Assembly: GCA_963768585.1 (NCBI GenBank)
Contig: CAVYIF010000023.1
Location: 324,819-388,818 of the forward strand
Length of the DNA stretch: 64,000 bases
From: CAVUNY01 sp963768585
GTDB lineage: Bacteria; Chloroflexota; Anaerolineae; Anaerolineales; Anaerolineaceae
Direction: 5' to 3'
This document shows, piece after piece, positions 1 to 8,444 of this stretch. The position numbers and the translations under genes are program-made. Numbering within the stretch: position 1 is the stretch's first letter; every line of letters starts with the position of its first letter. The notes beneath the pieces were generated by a model. It was not told the DNA's origin and did not search any database. It was given only the letters and a program-made list of their open reading frames with translations.

Positions 1-878
1 GCGTTTGGGGCGGTACGTATGCCGTGACCAAAGGATTTTATGACCATTTTGGCGCAGATCGGGTGCGCGATACACCGATTGCCGAAGCAGGTATAGTCGG
101 TTCGGCGATTGGCGCCGCTTTAACCGGCTGCCGGCCGGTTGCCGAACTGATGACAATCAATTTCGCATTTGTGGCGATGGATCACATCGTCAATGAAGCC
201 GCCAAACTGCATTATATGTTTGCCGGTCAGTTCCGCGTACCGCTGGTCATTCGCACGGTCAGCGGTGGCGGGCGCCAGTTGGGTGCGACGCATTCGCAAA
301 CCCCGGATGCGATCTTTGCCCATTTTCCTGGATTAACTGTGATCGCTCCCGGAACCCCGGCAGATGCCAAAGGCCTGTTGAAATCGGCCATTCGCAGCGA
401 TAACCCGGTGCTGTTTATCGAACATGCCACTCTGTACCAGACCCGCGGCGAGGTTCCTGATGGCGATTATTTGGTGCCGATAGGCAAGTCCACGGTGCAG
501 CGGCCCGGGCGGGATGTGACCATTGTTACTTACAGCAAAATGCTGGAAACCTCGACCAAGGCCGCGGATGAACTTGCCAAGCAGGGCATTGAAGCAGAGA
601 TCGTGGATCTGCGCACTTTGCGCCCGCTGGATATAGAACCGGTTCTTGAATCATTCAAGAAAACCAACCGCGCAGTTGTGGTCGAAGAAGGTTGGGGTAC
701 GTTTGGGGTGGGTTCAGAAATATCCGCCCAAATTTATGAAAAAGTGTTTGACTACGTCGATGCGCCGGTCAAACGGGTTTGCCAGAAGGATGTTCCTCTG
801 CCGTACAACCAAACTCTTGAACAAATGGCTCTTCCCCAGGTAGAGGACGTGATCGCGGCGGTGAAGGAGGTGTTGTAA
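1..878 (+). CDS. pdhB: Pyruvate dehydrogenase E1 component, beta subunit (5' end cut by window)
   Basis: Beta subunit of the thiamine-diphosphate E1 enzyme, which with the alpha subunit decarboxylates pyruvate (or a related 2-oxo acid) and passes the acetyl group to E2 lipoate. The frame is open from base 3 and reads VWGGTYAV before the GTG at 24, so the N-terminus lies outside the window; the family is about 325 residues and about 290 are present. Visible family marks are DTPIAEAGIVGSAIGAAL near the start, GGRQLGATHSQ, and the C-terminal transketolase domain ending with the LPYN segment. The stop overlaps the E2 start by one base (TAATG), showing translational coupling. An acetoin or branched-chain 2-oxoacid dehydrogenase subunit is possible, but the pyruvate enzyme is the simplest reading. 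Confidence 0.93.
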   Translation, partial: VWGGTYAVTKGFYDHFGADRVRDTPIAEAGIVGSAIGAALTGCRPVAELMTINFAFVAMDHIVNEAAKLHYMFAGQFRVPLVIRTVSGGGRQLGATHSQTPDAIFAHFPGLTVIAPGTPADAKGLLKSAIRSDNPVLFIEHATLYQTRGEVPDGDYLVPIGKSTVQRPGRDVTIVTYSKMLETSTKAADELAKQGIEAEIVDLRTLRPLDIEPVLESFKKTNRAVVVEEGWGTFGVGSEISAQIYEKVFDYVDAPVKRVCQKDVPLPYNQTLEQMALPQVEDVIAAVKEVL

Positions 879-2167
879 TGGCGGAAACTGTCAGCATGCC
901 CAAGCTTGGTTTTGATATGGCCGAAGGTACGCTGGTACGCTGGGTAAGGGCAGAAGGAGAAACGGTCAATAAGGGCGATGTACTGGCGGAGATCGAAACC
1001 GACAAGGCTACGGTCGAAGTTAAATCACCCTACACCGGAACCGTCTTGCGACAGCTGGTAGAGGAAAAAACCAGCGTCCCGGTCGGCACCCCGATCGCGA
1101 TTGTTGGCGAACCCGGTGAAAAAGTGGAAATTCCCGAGGGTGGGCAGCCCGAGGAGAAGCCATCAGAAGCAGAAAGTGCCGTCCCGCCGGCTGAAGCACC
1201 GGCGACGCCTGAACCTGCCGCGGCAGCGGCTGCACCGGGCGGCGATGATCTGCTGCGCGCTTCACCCCTGGCGAAAAAGATGGCCGAGGATGCCGGGCTG
1301 GATCTGGCCAGTATCGAGGGCAGCGGCCCCAAAGGCCGGATTGTTAAGAAAGATGTCGAAGCCGCTGTGGCCGAGATGAAGCAATCCGTTCCAACTGCGG
1401 TGCCAACCCCGCCAACCGCGCCCGCGGCGGCTGCGCCGGTGGTATCGCTCCCACTGCCTTCTGTAGCTGCCGGTGAAATTCCTGCCGACCAGCAAATTCC
1501 TCTCGACCGGCTGCGGGCGGCGATTGGCCGGCGGATGACCGAGTCGAAGCAGCAGATTCCCCATTTCTATATCACGCATGAATATGATATGTCGGCGGTG
1601 ATGGACATACGCAAACAGGCTAATGAACTGTTGCCTGAAGCGCAAAAGCTTTCGGTGAACGATTTTATCGTCAAGGCAACCGCCCTGGCCCTGCGAGATT
1701 TTCCCAATCTGAACGCGTCTCTGGCCGGAAGTGACATTGTTCGCCACGGGCACGTCAATGTGGGTGTGGCGGTGGCGGTTGAAGCGGGCCTTTTGACCGT
1801 GGTCTGCACCGACACCGACCGGAAACCGCTGCGCGTAATTTCGCAAGAGATCAAAGATATGGTTGCGCGGGCGCGGGTTGGCAAAGTACGCCCGGGTGAT
1901 ATCGAAGGATCGACCTTCTCGATCAGCAACCTGGGTATGTTCGATGTCGAGCATTTTGTCGCGATCATCAACCCCCCGGAAGCTGCCATTCTGGCGGTGG
2001 GTTCGGCTAAACAGGTTCCGGTGGTGGTCAATGGCGAGCTGAAGGTCGGGATGCGCATGCGGGCGACGATCTCAGCGGACCACCGCGTGACCGACGGCGC
2101 CGAAGCGGCCCAGTTCATGCAGCGTTTGGCGGTTTACCTCGAAAAACCGGTCGGGCTGCTGCTGTAA
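878..2167 (+). CDS. pdhC: Dihydrolipoamide acetyltransferase (E2) of the pyruvate dehydrogenase complex
   Basis: Core E2 subunit that moves acetyl groups from lipoate to coenzyme A. There is one N-terminal lipoyl domain with the lipoylated lysine at residue 43 in ETDKATVEV, then a Pro/Ala/Glu-rich linker. Next comes a peripheral-subunit-binding domain (about residues 128-165, RASPLAKKMAEDAG), a second Ala/Pro linker, and the catalytic domain with the active-site HRVTDG (His402, Asp406). At 429 aa it is typical of a single-lipoyl E2. It is translationally coupled to the upstream E1 beta gene, and a strong hairpin terminator follows. No E3 gene is in view. Confidence 0.96.
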   Translation: MAETVSMPKLGFDMAEGTLVRWVRAEGETVNKGDVLAEIETDKATVEVKSPYTGTVLRQLVEEKTSVPVGTPIAIVGEPGEKVEIPEGGQPEEKPSEAESAVPPAEAPATPEPAAAAAAPGGDDLLRASPLAKKMAEDAGLDLASIEGSGPKGRIVKKDVEAAVAEMKQSVPTAVPTPPTAPAAAAPVVSLPLPSVAAGEIPADQQIPLDRLRAAIGRRMTESKQQIPHFYITHEYDMSAVMDIRKQANELLPEAQKLSVNDFIVKATALALRDFPNLNASLAGSDIVRHGHVNVGVAVAVEAGLLTVVCTDTDRKPLRVISQEIKDMVARARVGKVRPGDIEGSTFSISNLGMFDVEHFVAIINPPEAAILAVGSAKQVPVVVNGELKVGMRMRATISADHRVTDGAEAAQFMQRLAVYLEKPVGLLL

Positions 2168-2184
2168 ACCAGCTGTTTACCTGC

Positions 2185-2219
2185 GGGGCTGTCTCAAATG
2201 GTGAGGCAGCCCCGTTTCT
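2185..2219 (+). terminator. Intrinsic terminator after the pyruvate dehydrogenase operon
   Basis: A 12-bp stem (GGGGCTGTCTCA pairing with TGAGGCAGCCCC, one G-U pair) with a 5-nt loop, followed by GTTTCTATTTC. It lies 17 nt after the E2 stop codon. Confidence 0.8.
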
Positions 2220-2266
2220 ATTTCATACCTGTCTTCTCATTCGGTCGATGCAGACGGAAGGATGAT

Positions 2267-2857
2267 ATGGATTTGCATATTGAAGAGATCACTGCTAAAC
2301 GCCTGGATGAGTACGCCCAAATATCCATCGGTTTCTGGGTGAAAACCATGTTTCAGGTTCATCCGGTAGATAACGGCCTGGGAGGGCTGCAGTTCGTCGA
2401 AGAAAGCGTTTCGCCGCCCTATTTCAAGGATTACGATCACACCGAGGCGGAGGGCAGTCCCATCTACTGGCCAAAGCAGTTTGATATCTCTCAGTGGGGC
2501 TTCTTCCTGGCCCTGCGGGGAGAGACCCCGGTCGGGGGGGCAGCGGTGGCATTACACACCAATGGGGTGAATATGCTCGAAGGACGCCAGGAACTGGCGG
2601 TGCTGTGGGATTTACGCGTGCAGACTGAAGAGCGCGGGAAAGGCATAGGGAAAGCGTTATTTCAGTTTATATTGCCCTGGATGCAGGCGCGGGGTGCCCA
2701 GCAGTTAAAAATCGAGACCCAAAATATCAACGTGGGAGCCTGCCGCTTTTATGCCAGGATGGGCTGCCAGCTGGGGATGGTGCACCGTTATGGTTATGCT
2801 GCCGTTTCCGGCTGCGAACACGAAATTATGTTGTGCTGGTACTATCCTTTGATGTAA
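2267..2857 (+). CDS. GNAT family N-acetyltransferase
   Basis: Predicted acetyl-CoA-dependent N-acetyltransferase of 196 residues, substrate unknown. The acetyl-CoA pocket is visible as VQTEERGKGIGKALFQ (the Q/RxxGxG/A motif) near residue 125, followed by the typical NVGACRFYARMGCQL region. The ATG at 2267 was chosen because GAAGGA lies just upstream. The frame is open further 5' (to 2198) but that stretch crosses the pyruvate dehydrogenase terminator. Single-gene unit; nothing in the context indicates the substrate. Confidence 0.85.
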   Translation: MDLHIEEITAKRLDEYAQISIGFWVKTMFQVHPVDNGLGGLQFVEESVSPPYFKDYDHTEAEGSPIYWPKQFDISQWGFFLALRGETPVGGAAVALHTNGVNMLEGRQELAVLWDLRVQTEERGKGIGKALFQFILPWMQARGAQQLKIETQNINVGACRFYARMGCQLGMVHRYGYAAVSGCEHEIMLCWYYPLM

Positions 2858-2866
2858 AATGGCAGC

Positions 2867-3110
2867 ATGGATCTCAACGACCTGGAAAATTTGACCGATG
2901 AATACGGCTAGACACGGGCAGGACCCCCCGCCAGGCGCTTATTTCAACTTATCGGGCGGATATCGAATGGCTTATCTTTTAACCAGGAAGCCCTGGCTTA
3001 CGCGGTCTGGCTGCACGATTGCGGCTGCGCAGTCGATGGCCGAAGAACGCCTGGCGCGTATGGAAAAGATTCTGGATTGGATTGACGAGGAGAGCTTCGG
3101 GGAGTTGTAG
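2867..3110 (+). pseudogene. Small broken gene, about 80 codons, family not recognised
   Basis: The frame opens at ATG 2867 (MDLNDLENLTDEYG) and hits a stop after 14 codons. Two bases further on another frame continues with DTGRTPRQALISTYRADIEW. A third frame then gives a plausible C-terminus, AEERLARMEKILDWIDEE, ending at 3110. Adding a single base near 2909 joins the first two parts, and another shift near 2980-3020 joins the third. A TAAAAT box at 2855-2860 sits exactly 6 nt before the ATG, the same arrangement as at several other starts in this window, which supports a once-functional gene. It may instead be intact with assembly indels. Confidence 0.5.
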
Positions 3111-3179
3111 CTCTCGGTTTTCGGCACGAAATTTTTGCACATCTCGCGCGTATAATTTTATCAGGAGTGGAGGGAAGCC

Positions 3180-3782
3180 ATGCCAAAGATTTTTTTCGAG
3201 GGAAGAGAGTATGACAATCCGGAGCAGATGACGCCGGAAGCGCGTGCCCGCTATGAAAAAGCGGTGAAGATGCTGCCCGACCGAGATAGTAATGGCATCC
3301 CAGATTTATTGGAAGTGGATGGTATCACAGCCAAACCGGCGGCGAGTGCAGCAGAACCCGCGGTAAAGGTGCCCGCCCCGACCCAATCCTCAAAAGAAGC
3401 CGCGGCAGCCAGGAAGAAGGGCAAGTTAATCCTTGTGGGGGTTATTGCCATTATCTCATTGTGCATCGCTTGCATTGGGGTTTTTATGGTGGTGATCTTT
3501 TCTGTGATGAGATCTTCGGATGCTTACCAGTTGGCCCTCGAAACGCTGAAAAGCCATCCTACGGCGCAGCAGGTGTTGGGCGTCCCGATCGAGGATGGCT
3601 TGTTTATCACGGGGTCGGTCGAAGAGAACGATTCTTCCGGTACCGCAGATCTCGAAATTCCTGTAAGCGGGGTGAACCGATCCGGAACGCTGCATGTCAC
3701 AGCCGTCAAAGAAGAAAATACCTGGCGGTTGACCTACCTGATGCTGGATGCCGGGGGACAGGAATATCAGCTTGTGCCCTGA
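3180..3782 (+). CDS. Single-pass membrane protein with a Coa1/Tim21-type C-terminal domain
   Basis: 200-residue protein with three parts. The cytoplasmic N-terminus begins PKIFFEGREYDNPEQMTPEARARYE, followed by a low-complexity Pro/Ala linker. One transmembrane helix lies near residues 82-108 (LILVGVIAIISLCIACIG). The exported domain contains SDAYQLALETLKSHPTAQQV, VPIEDGLFITGS and a beta-rich segment with IPVSG. That domain pattern matches the bacterial relatives of the cytochrome oxidase assembly factor Coa1. The function in bacteria is not established. The start has a GGAGGG ribosome site and a TATAAT box at 3151-3156. The gene converges on the lytic transglycosylase gene, 5 nt apart. Confidence 0.75.
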   Translation: MPKIFFEGREYDNPEQMTPEARARYEKAVKMLPDRDSNGIPDLLEVDGITAKPAASAAEPAVKVPAPTQSSKEAAAARKKGKLILVGVIAIISLCIACIGVFMVVIFSVMRSSDAYQLALETLKSHPTAQQVLGVPIEDGLFITGSVEENDSSGTADLEIPVSGVNRSGTLHVTAVKEENTWRLTYLMLDAGGQEYQLVP

Positions 3783-3787
3783 ACGGT

Positions 3788-6205
3788 TCAGGGGTTCTTT
3801 TCGTAAATTAAACGGTAGAGATTAAAAAATTCGTAGATCTGGGTGATGTAATCGCGGGTTTCTTTGATGCGGATGATCTCCAGGAACAGATCCGGGTCAC
3901 CTGCGGACAGGTCGCGCCAGATGGCGGCATTACCAGGCCCTCCGTTGTATGCCGCCAGGGCAGTAAATAAATCCCCGTCGAAGGCATCCCGCTGGCGGGC
4001 CAGGTAGCGGGCTCCCAGGCGGATGCTGACCAGTGGGCGGTAGAGGTCGTTTGGGGTAAAGTTCTGCGGCCAATCCATTTGGGTGGAGATTTCCTGCCCG
4101 GTGGCAGGCATGATCTGCATTAAACCCCGCGCACCTGCTCCTGAACTGGCAAAACCTTCAAACAGGCTTTCCTGGCGCATCACGCTGAACAGAAAGAGCG
4201 GGTTGAGCTTTTCAGCGTTTGCAAATGAGAGCGCCAGGTTTTGAAAAAAGGTGCCAAAGCGGATGTGGTTAAAATAGGCCGGAGCATTGAGCGTGGCATT
4301 ATTATCCATCCCCGCCAGAGTCAGCACCTGCCGGCTGGCAAAGATTGCCGAACGGTAAAAGCCCATTTTGAGCAGGGGTTGGATGAGGCGAAAACTGTTG
4401 ACTGCGTCAGGTTCAAGATCCACGCGCAGAGATTCGAATTCCTGGCTGGCCTGATCGTACAGCCCCAGGCTCCAAAAAGCCGACCCGCGCTGGAAGCGAG
4501 CATCCTTTGCCAGGTCGCCAGGATCCGTAAGGTCGGTTCCCGGTGGCAGATCAAATGTGACCCGCACCCAACCTTCAGCCAGATGGCGTTCATTTTGCCA
4601 GTCAACGTTCAGGGAGTATTCAAATGATTCTCCCATTGGCGGCTGGCCAAGCAGGATCTCTCGGGCGCGTACGCTGTAGTAACCGGTCGGATCGCGGCTG
4701 GTGCACTGCTCCCAATAGGCGGCGGCCTGTTCGGTATTGCCCTGCGCCTGGTAGGTTTTTGCAATCCAGAAATCGGCTGCAGATTGTTCTTCCGCGTCGG
4801 CGGCAAAGACCAGTCCGCGTTGGAACGTGGTCAATGCCAGTTCGTAATTTGCCAGGCGGTAGTAGGTAATTCCTGCCAGGAAAAGGGAGCGCCAGCCGTA
4901 GTCAGAGCTGGCGTATTCAGACATCACCCTTTCCCATACTTGAGCCGCATCTTCCAGTAGATTGTCCCGTTCCAGAATGCGAGCTGCTTCGTATAGATAA
5001 AAAGGCGCCTGGTCGATGCCTGGGGCTTGTTTGTTAAACTCCAGCAGGGTGTCGGCCGCTTCACGGTACTGGCCGAGTGCCGTCCATTGGGTGTAGGATT
5101 TTTCATCCCAGGCGGAAACCCACAAGGGATCATCGGGATAATTTTCGATTACAAAACTCCACACATCGATGGCTGCCTGGGGTTGGTTCAGTGCCAGCAG
5201 GCTGAGCGCCTTGTAATGGTAGGGGGTGGCATCGTGTTCGGGATTCTGCTCGATGTACCGGTTGAAAGCTTCCACGGCATAACCGTATTGGCCGGCATAA
5301 TAATCAATTAAGCCGCGCTGCAGCTCGTCGACCTGAATTCCGGCGTTGACCAGTGCCAGCAGGCAGTTATAGCTGTCGTAGGGACGAATGTAATTGTTGA
5401 CCGAGTCCTGGTATCGGGCGTATGCCTGTTCTGGCAGGCCCATGTTCATATAAGCCAGACCGGCAAGGTAATTGATCTGAGCTTTGTAATATTCGTTATT
5501 GGTCTGGTCGTAGGTTTCTAAATAGCGGCGGATGGCGTTATCATAATCGCCAGAAGCAGCATACATGCGCCCAATTTTTATTTTAATAGGGGTATCATCG
5601 CCAAGTTGCGGTGCCTGCACCGCCAGGTCGTACGCTGCCAGCGCCCCTGGTGCATCACCGGATTCGGCCAGCAAGTCCCCGCGCAGGGTTTCCACATACG
5701 CATCGATCACCCCAGGATTGAGATCTACGTATTTTTGGTATGCTTCGGCCGCTTTGGGTAGATTGCCCTGGTTCCGGTAGGCGTCGCCGATAAAATAATA
5801 TGCTTCAGCCAGGAGAGGGCTGGTGGGAAAGCGTTGGATGATACTGTTGAGGGTGGTGATCGCCACCGATGGCTGCCCGAGCAAGATCTGGCTGCGGCCC
5901 AGGCCTAACAATGCCAGGGCCCGGGTGGGGTCGTCTGCTGCCTTGTCCAGGGCCTGCTGGTATTCCAGGTGAGCCTGGTCATAGTCACCGGCGAACAAAG
6001 CCTGGTTGCCAAGGTCGAGCCGGGCGGCTGGGATGGGGGTCGGTGTGGGTGTGACGGTGGGAGTGGGCGTGGGTGAAGGGGTAACGGTTGGTGTGGGGGT
6101 CTCTGTTGGGGTCGGGCTGGCAAACAAAGGCAAGGTGATTTGCGATCCACAACTTTGCAGAACTAATGAGAAGAGGACCGCGAGGAGAACCAATTTTCTT
6201 TTCAC
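3788..6205 (-). CDS. TPR-containing soluble lytic transglycosylase lipoprotein
   Basis: Exported murein hydrolase of 805 residues. The N-terminus is a lipoprotein signal (KLVLLAVLFSLVLQSCGS, lipid-modified Cys expected). It is followed by a Thr/Pro repeat linker, a long superhelical TPR region (about residues 60-600), and a C-terminal SLT/GEWL domain. The catalytic glutamate is expected in the RQESLF segment, followed by GARGLMQIMPATG and AALAAYNGGPGNA. The architecture resembles Slt70, with the TPRs standing in for the superhelical ring. The start codon is GTG. A perfect TTGACA, a 17-nt spacer and TATAAG place the -10 only 6 nt before the GTG, so the mRNA is probably leaderless. Confidence 0.92.
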   Translation of the reverse strand: MKRKLVLLAVLFSLVLQSCGSQITLPLFASPTPTETPTPTVTPSPTPTPTVTPTPTPIPAARLDLGNQALFAGDYDQAHLEYQQALDKAADDPTRALALLGLGRSQILLGQPSVAITTLNSIIQRFPTSPLLAEAYYFIGDAYRNQGNLPKAAEAYQKYVDLNPGVIDAYVETLRGDLLAESGDAPGALAAYDLAVQAPQLGDDTPIKIKIGRMYAASGDYDNAIRRYLETYDQTNNEYYKAQINYLAGLAYMNMGLPEQAYARYQDSVNNYIRPYDSYNCLLALVNAGIQVDELQRGLIDYYAGQYGYAVEAFNRYIEQNPEHDATPYHYKALSLLALNQPQAAIDVWSFVIENYPDDPLWVSAWDEKSYTQWTALGQYREAADTLLEFNKQAPGIDQAPFYLYEAARILERDNLLEDAAQVWERVMSEYASSDYGWRSLFLAGITYYRLANYELALTTFQRGLVFAADAEEQSAADFWIAKTYQAQGNTEQAAAYWEQCTSRDPTGYYSVRAREILLGQPPMGESFEYSLNVDWQNERHLAEGWVRVTFDLPPGTDLTDPGDLAKDARFQRGSAFWSLGLYDQASQEFESLRVDLEPDAVNSFRLIQPLLKMGFYRSAIFASRQVLTLAGMDNNATLNAPAYFNHIRFGTFFQNLALSFANAEKLNPLFLFSVMRQESLFEGFASSGAGARGLMQIMPATGQEISTQMDWPQNFTPNDLYRPLVSIRLGARYLARQRDAFDGDLFTALAAYNGGPGNAAIWRDLSAGDPDLFLEIIRIKETRDYITQIYEFFNLYRLIYEKNP

Positions 6206-6211
6206 ATTGGT

Positions 6212-6273
6212 CTTATACCGGAGGATTCAGAATGTGTCAATACTTTGACAAGGGTTGCAATGCGTGTTAAACT
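6212..6273. promoter_or_regulatory. Back-to-back promoters for the lytic transglycosylase (-) and mtnA (+)
   Basis: Minus strand: TTGACA at 6240-6235, 17-nt spacer, TATAAG at 6217-6212. Plus strand: TTGACA at 6245-6250, 17-nt spacer, TAAACT at 6268-6273. The two -35 boxes form a perfect inverted repeat (TGTCAA-TACT-TTGACA, 6235-6250), so two polymerases could hardly bind at the same time. Confidence 0.75.
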
Positions 6274-6290
6274 ACCATGAACTGAACCCG

Positions 6291-6316
6291 GCGCTCTCGG
6301 TGGAGGGCGTTTTTTT
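6291..6316 (+). terminator. Terminator-like hairpin inside the mtnA leader
   Basis: CGCTCTC pairs with GAGGGCG (one G-U) around a GGTG loop and is followed by seven Ts. It lies between the predicted mtnA transcription start (about 6280) and its ATG, so it could act as an attenuator or make a short RNA of about 40 nt. Confidence 0.55.
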
Positions 6317-6328
6317 GGTGTAAATACC

Positions 6329-7372
6329 ATGCGTACTGTACAGTGGGATGATAAACGGAATGTGATCTGCCTGATCGACCAGCGTCTACTGCCTGGGCGA
6401 TTTGAAATCTTCATCTGTCAAACTTTAGACGAGGTTGTATTTGCCATACATGATATGGTGGTGCGCGGTGCACCAGCTATAGGCGCCACGGCGGCATTCG
6501 GTATGGCGCTGGCCGCCTGCCGTTCAACCGCCGCTTCCGTGGACAAGCTGCGCGCCGAACTGCGCCAGGCTGCCCAGGCGCTTAACAATGCGCGTCCCAC
6601 CGCCGTTAACCTGAGCTGGGCCACGCGCCAGATGGTGCTGTTGATGAACCAGGCAGCTGGATCGGTTGAAGAAATAACCGGGCAGCTGATCGTGGAAGCC
6701 CAACGCATCGCCGATGAAGATGTGGCGACCAACAAGCGTATGGCTAAAATCGGCGCCGGCCTGATTCAAGACGGTGATACGATTATTCACCATTGCAATA
6801 CCGGCGCGCTGGCAGCAGTCGACTGGGGGACGGCGTTAGGTGTGGTCCGCCAGGCGCATGAAGATGGTAAACGGATTCATGTGTTGGTCGATGAGACTCG
6901 CCCGCGTCTGCAGGGAGCGCGTTTGACTGCCTGGGAACTCGACCAGTTAAAAATTTCATATGAGATCATCAGTGATAATGCGGCCGGACACTTTTTGAGA
7001 CGTCACCAGGCTGATAAAGTTTTTTTTGGGGCGGATCGGGTGGCCGCGAATGGGGATGTGGCGAACAAAGTGGGCAGTTATATGCTCGCCCTGGCGGCTC
7101 ACGCCAACCACGTACCGGTATATTCCGTTTTTCCAACCTCAACGGTAGATTTATCTCTTGAAAACGGGGATCTGATCGCGATCGAAGAACGTCCTGCCTC
7201 TGAAGTGCTGGATCTGCAGTTTCATGGTGAACAAGTCGCACCTCAAGGTGCAAAAGCTCGCAACCCGGCTTTTGACGTCACTCCAAATTATTTGTTTACT
7301 GCCCTGGTGACAGAAAAGGGCATTATTCACCCGCCCCTGAATGAAAATCTACCGCGCATTGTGCGCGGTTAA
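6329..7372 (+). CDS. mtnA: S-methyl-5-thioribose-1-phosphate isomerase
   Basis: Methionine salvage enzyme that converts methylthioribose-1-phosphate to methylthioribulose-1-phosphate. It has 347 residues, the usual length. Family marks are VVRGAPAIGATAAFG, HHCNTGALA with the catalytic cysteine at residue 156, DETRPRLQGARLTAWEL, and FGADRVAANGDVANK with the catalytic aspartate at residue 236. There is no clear Shine-Dalgarno site before the ATG. It is the first gene of a cluster with a PfkB kinase 14 nt downstream and adenosylhomocysteinase. This suggests recycling of methylthioadenosine and adenosylhomocysteine breakdown products, although the other mtn genes are not here. Confidence 0.95.
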   Translation: MRTVQWDDKRNVICLIDQRLLPGRFEIFICQTLDEVVFAIHDMVVRGAPAIGATAAFGMALAACRSTAASVDKLRAELRQAAQALNNARPTAVNLSWATRQMVLLMNQAAGSVEEITGQLIVEAQRIADEDVATNKRMAKIGAGLIQDGDTIIHHCNTGALAAVDWGTALGVVRQAHEDGKRIHVLVDETRPRLQGARLTAWELDQLKISYEIISDNAAGHFLRRHQADKVFFGADRVAANGDVANKVGSYMLALAAHANHVPVYSVFPTSTVDLSLENGDLIAIEERPASEVLDLQFHGEQVAPQGAKARNPAFDVTPNYLFTALVTEKGIIHPPLNENLPRIVRG

Positions 7373-7386
7373 TTGAGGATGAACGC

Positions 7387-8346
7387 ATGTCTGTGATTTG
7401 TACCGGCTCCATTGCCTATGATTATTTGATGACTTTCCCCGGTTATTTCCGAGATCATATCTTGCCGGACCGGTTGGAAACGATCAGCCTGTCTTTCCTG
7501 GTGGATAGTTTGACCCGTCAGCGCGGTGGGACAGCCCCCAATATTGCCTATACCATGGCATTATTGGGGGAGCCGGCATTGATCGTGGGAACAGTGGGTG
7601 AAGACTTTGGCGATTACCGGCGCTGGTTGGAAGAGCATAATCTGGATACGCGTTACATTCGCGAAATCCAGGGTAAGTTTACGGCGTCGTTTTTTGCCAA
7701 TACGGACCAGGCGAACAACCAGATTTGCAGTTTTTATACGGGGGCCATGGCCCATGCCGGCGAAATCTCCCTGGATGAATTGGCGCCGGAGCATCCCGAC
7801 CTGGTGATTATTTCACCTAACGATCCTGGCGCCATGGACCAGTACGTGGATGAGTGCGCCAGGCTCGGCCTGTCGTACTTATATGATCCTGGCCAACAGG
7901 TGGCGCGTGTCAGCGGTGCCGAGTTACGCCGCGGTGTCGAAAAAGCCTACAGCCTGTTCTGTAATGAGTATGAATTCGAACTGCTGCAAAAGCACACCGG
8001 TCTGAGCCTCAAAGAGATGACCGGGCAGGTGAAACTGCTGGTTGTGACTCTTGGCAAGAATGGGGCCGATATTTATGCAAACGGGGAATGCACCCATACC
8101 CCGGCCGTGGTGCCGCAGCAAATTGCCGATCCAACCGGTGTGGGCGATGCATTCCGAGGTGGGTTTGTACGGGCCTGGCACCTGGGGTTGGATTGGACCA
8201 CTTGCGGGCAGGTAGGGGCCTTGGCTGCCACATACTGCCTGGAACAAAAAGGCACACAGAACCACACTTACAGCCTGGCAGAGTTTATCGCCCGCTACCG
8301 GGAACATTTTGATGACCATGGAAAGTTGGATGCCCTGCAGGGATGA
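7387..8346 (+). CDS. PfkB family kinase, possibly adenosine kinase
   Basis: 319-residue ribokinase-fold kinase. The N-terminal glycine-rich signature RQRGGTAPNIAYTMALLG and the C-terminal DPTGVGDAFRGGF are both present; the latter carries the catalytic aspartate (GVGD where many members have GAGD). The substrate cannot be read from the sequence. Its position between mtnA and adenosylhomocysteinase makes adenosine the best guess, since phosphorylating adenosine would pull adenosylhomocysteine hydrolysis forward. Other PfkB sugar or nucleoside substrates remain possible. ATG 7387 follows GAGGATGAACGC. Confidence 0.85.
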   Translation: MSVICTGSIAYDYLMTFPGYFRDHILPDRLETISLSFLVDSLTRQRGGTAPNIAYTMALLGEPALIVGTVGEDFGDYRRWLEEHNLDTRYIREIQGKFTASFFANTDQANNQICSFYTGAMAHAGEISLDELAPEHPDLVIISPNDPGAMDQYVDECARLGLSYLYDPGQQVARVSGAELRRGVEKAYSLFCNEYEFELLQKHTGLSLKEMTGQVKLLVVTLGKNGADIYANGECTHTPAVVPQQIADPTGVGDAFRGGFVRAWHLGLDWTTCGQVGALAATYCLEQKGTQNHTYSLAEFIARYREHFDDHGKLDALQG

Positions 8347-8350
8347 TCCA

Positions 8351-8396
8351 GCATCCTTAAAGTGTCAGCACAGCGTATGGATATCTGTAAGGATGC
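8351..8396 (+). repeat. Inverted repeat between the PfkB kinase and adenosylhomocysteinase genes
   Basis: GCATCCTTA (8351-8359) and TAAGGATGC (8388-8396) form a perfect 9-bp stem around 28 nt. No T-run follows. It may be a processing or regulatory structure in the ahcY leader. Confidence 0.4.
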
Positions 8397-8444
8397 AGAT
8401 ATTTTGGGAATTATGATCAACACTGAACGATATGGAGGATTTAA

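Noticed and set aside
1262..1954. 230-codon frame on the minus strand inside pdhC
   Set aside because: Lies fully inside a well-conserved E2 gene and has no protein-like motifs; its length comes from codon bias.
6280..6328. SAM- or SAH-sensing riboswitch in the mtnA leader
   Set aside because: Only about 12 nt precede the terminator hairpin, too short for a known aptamer.
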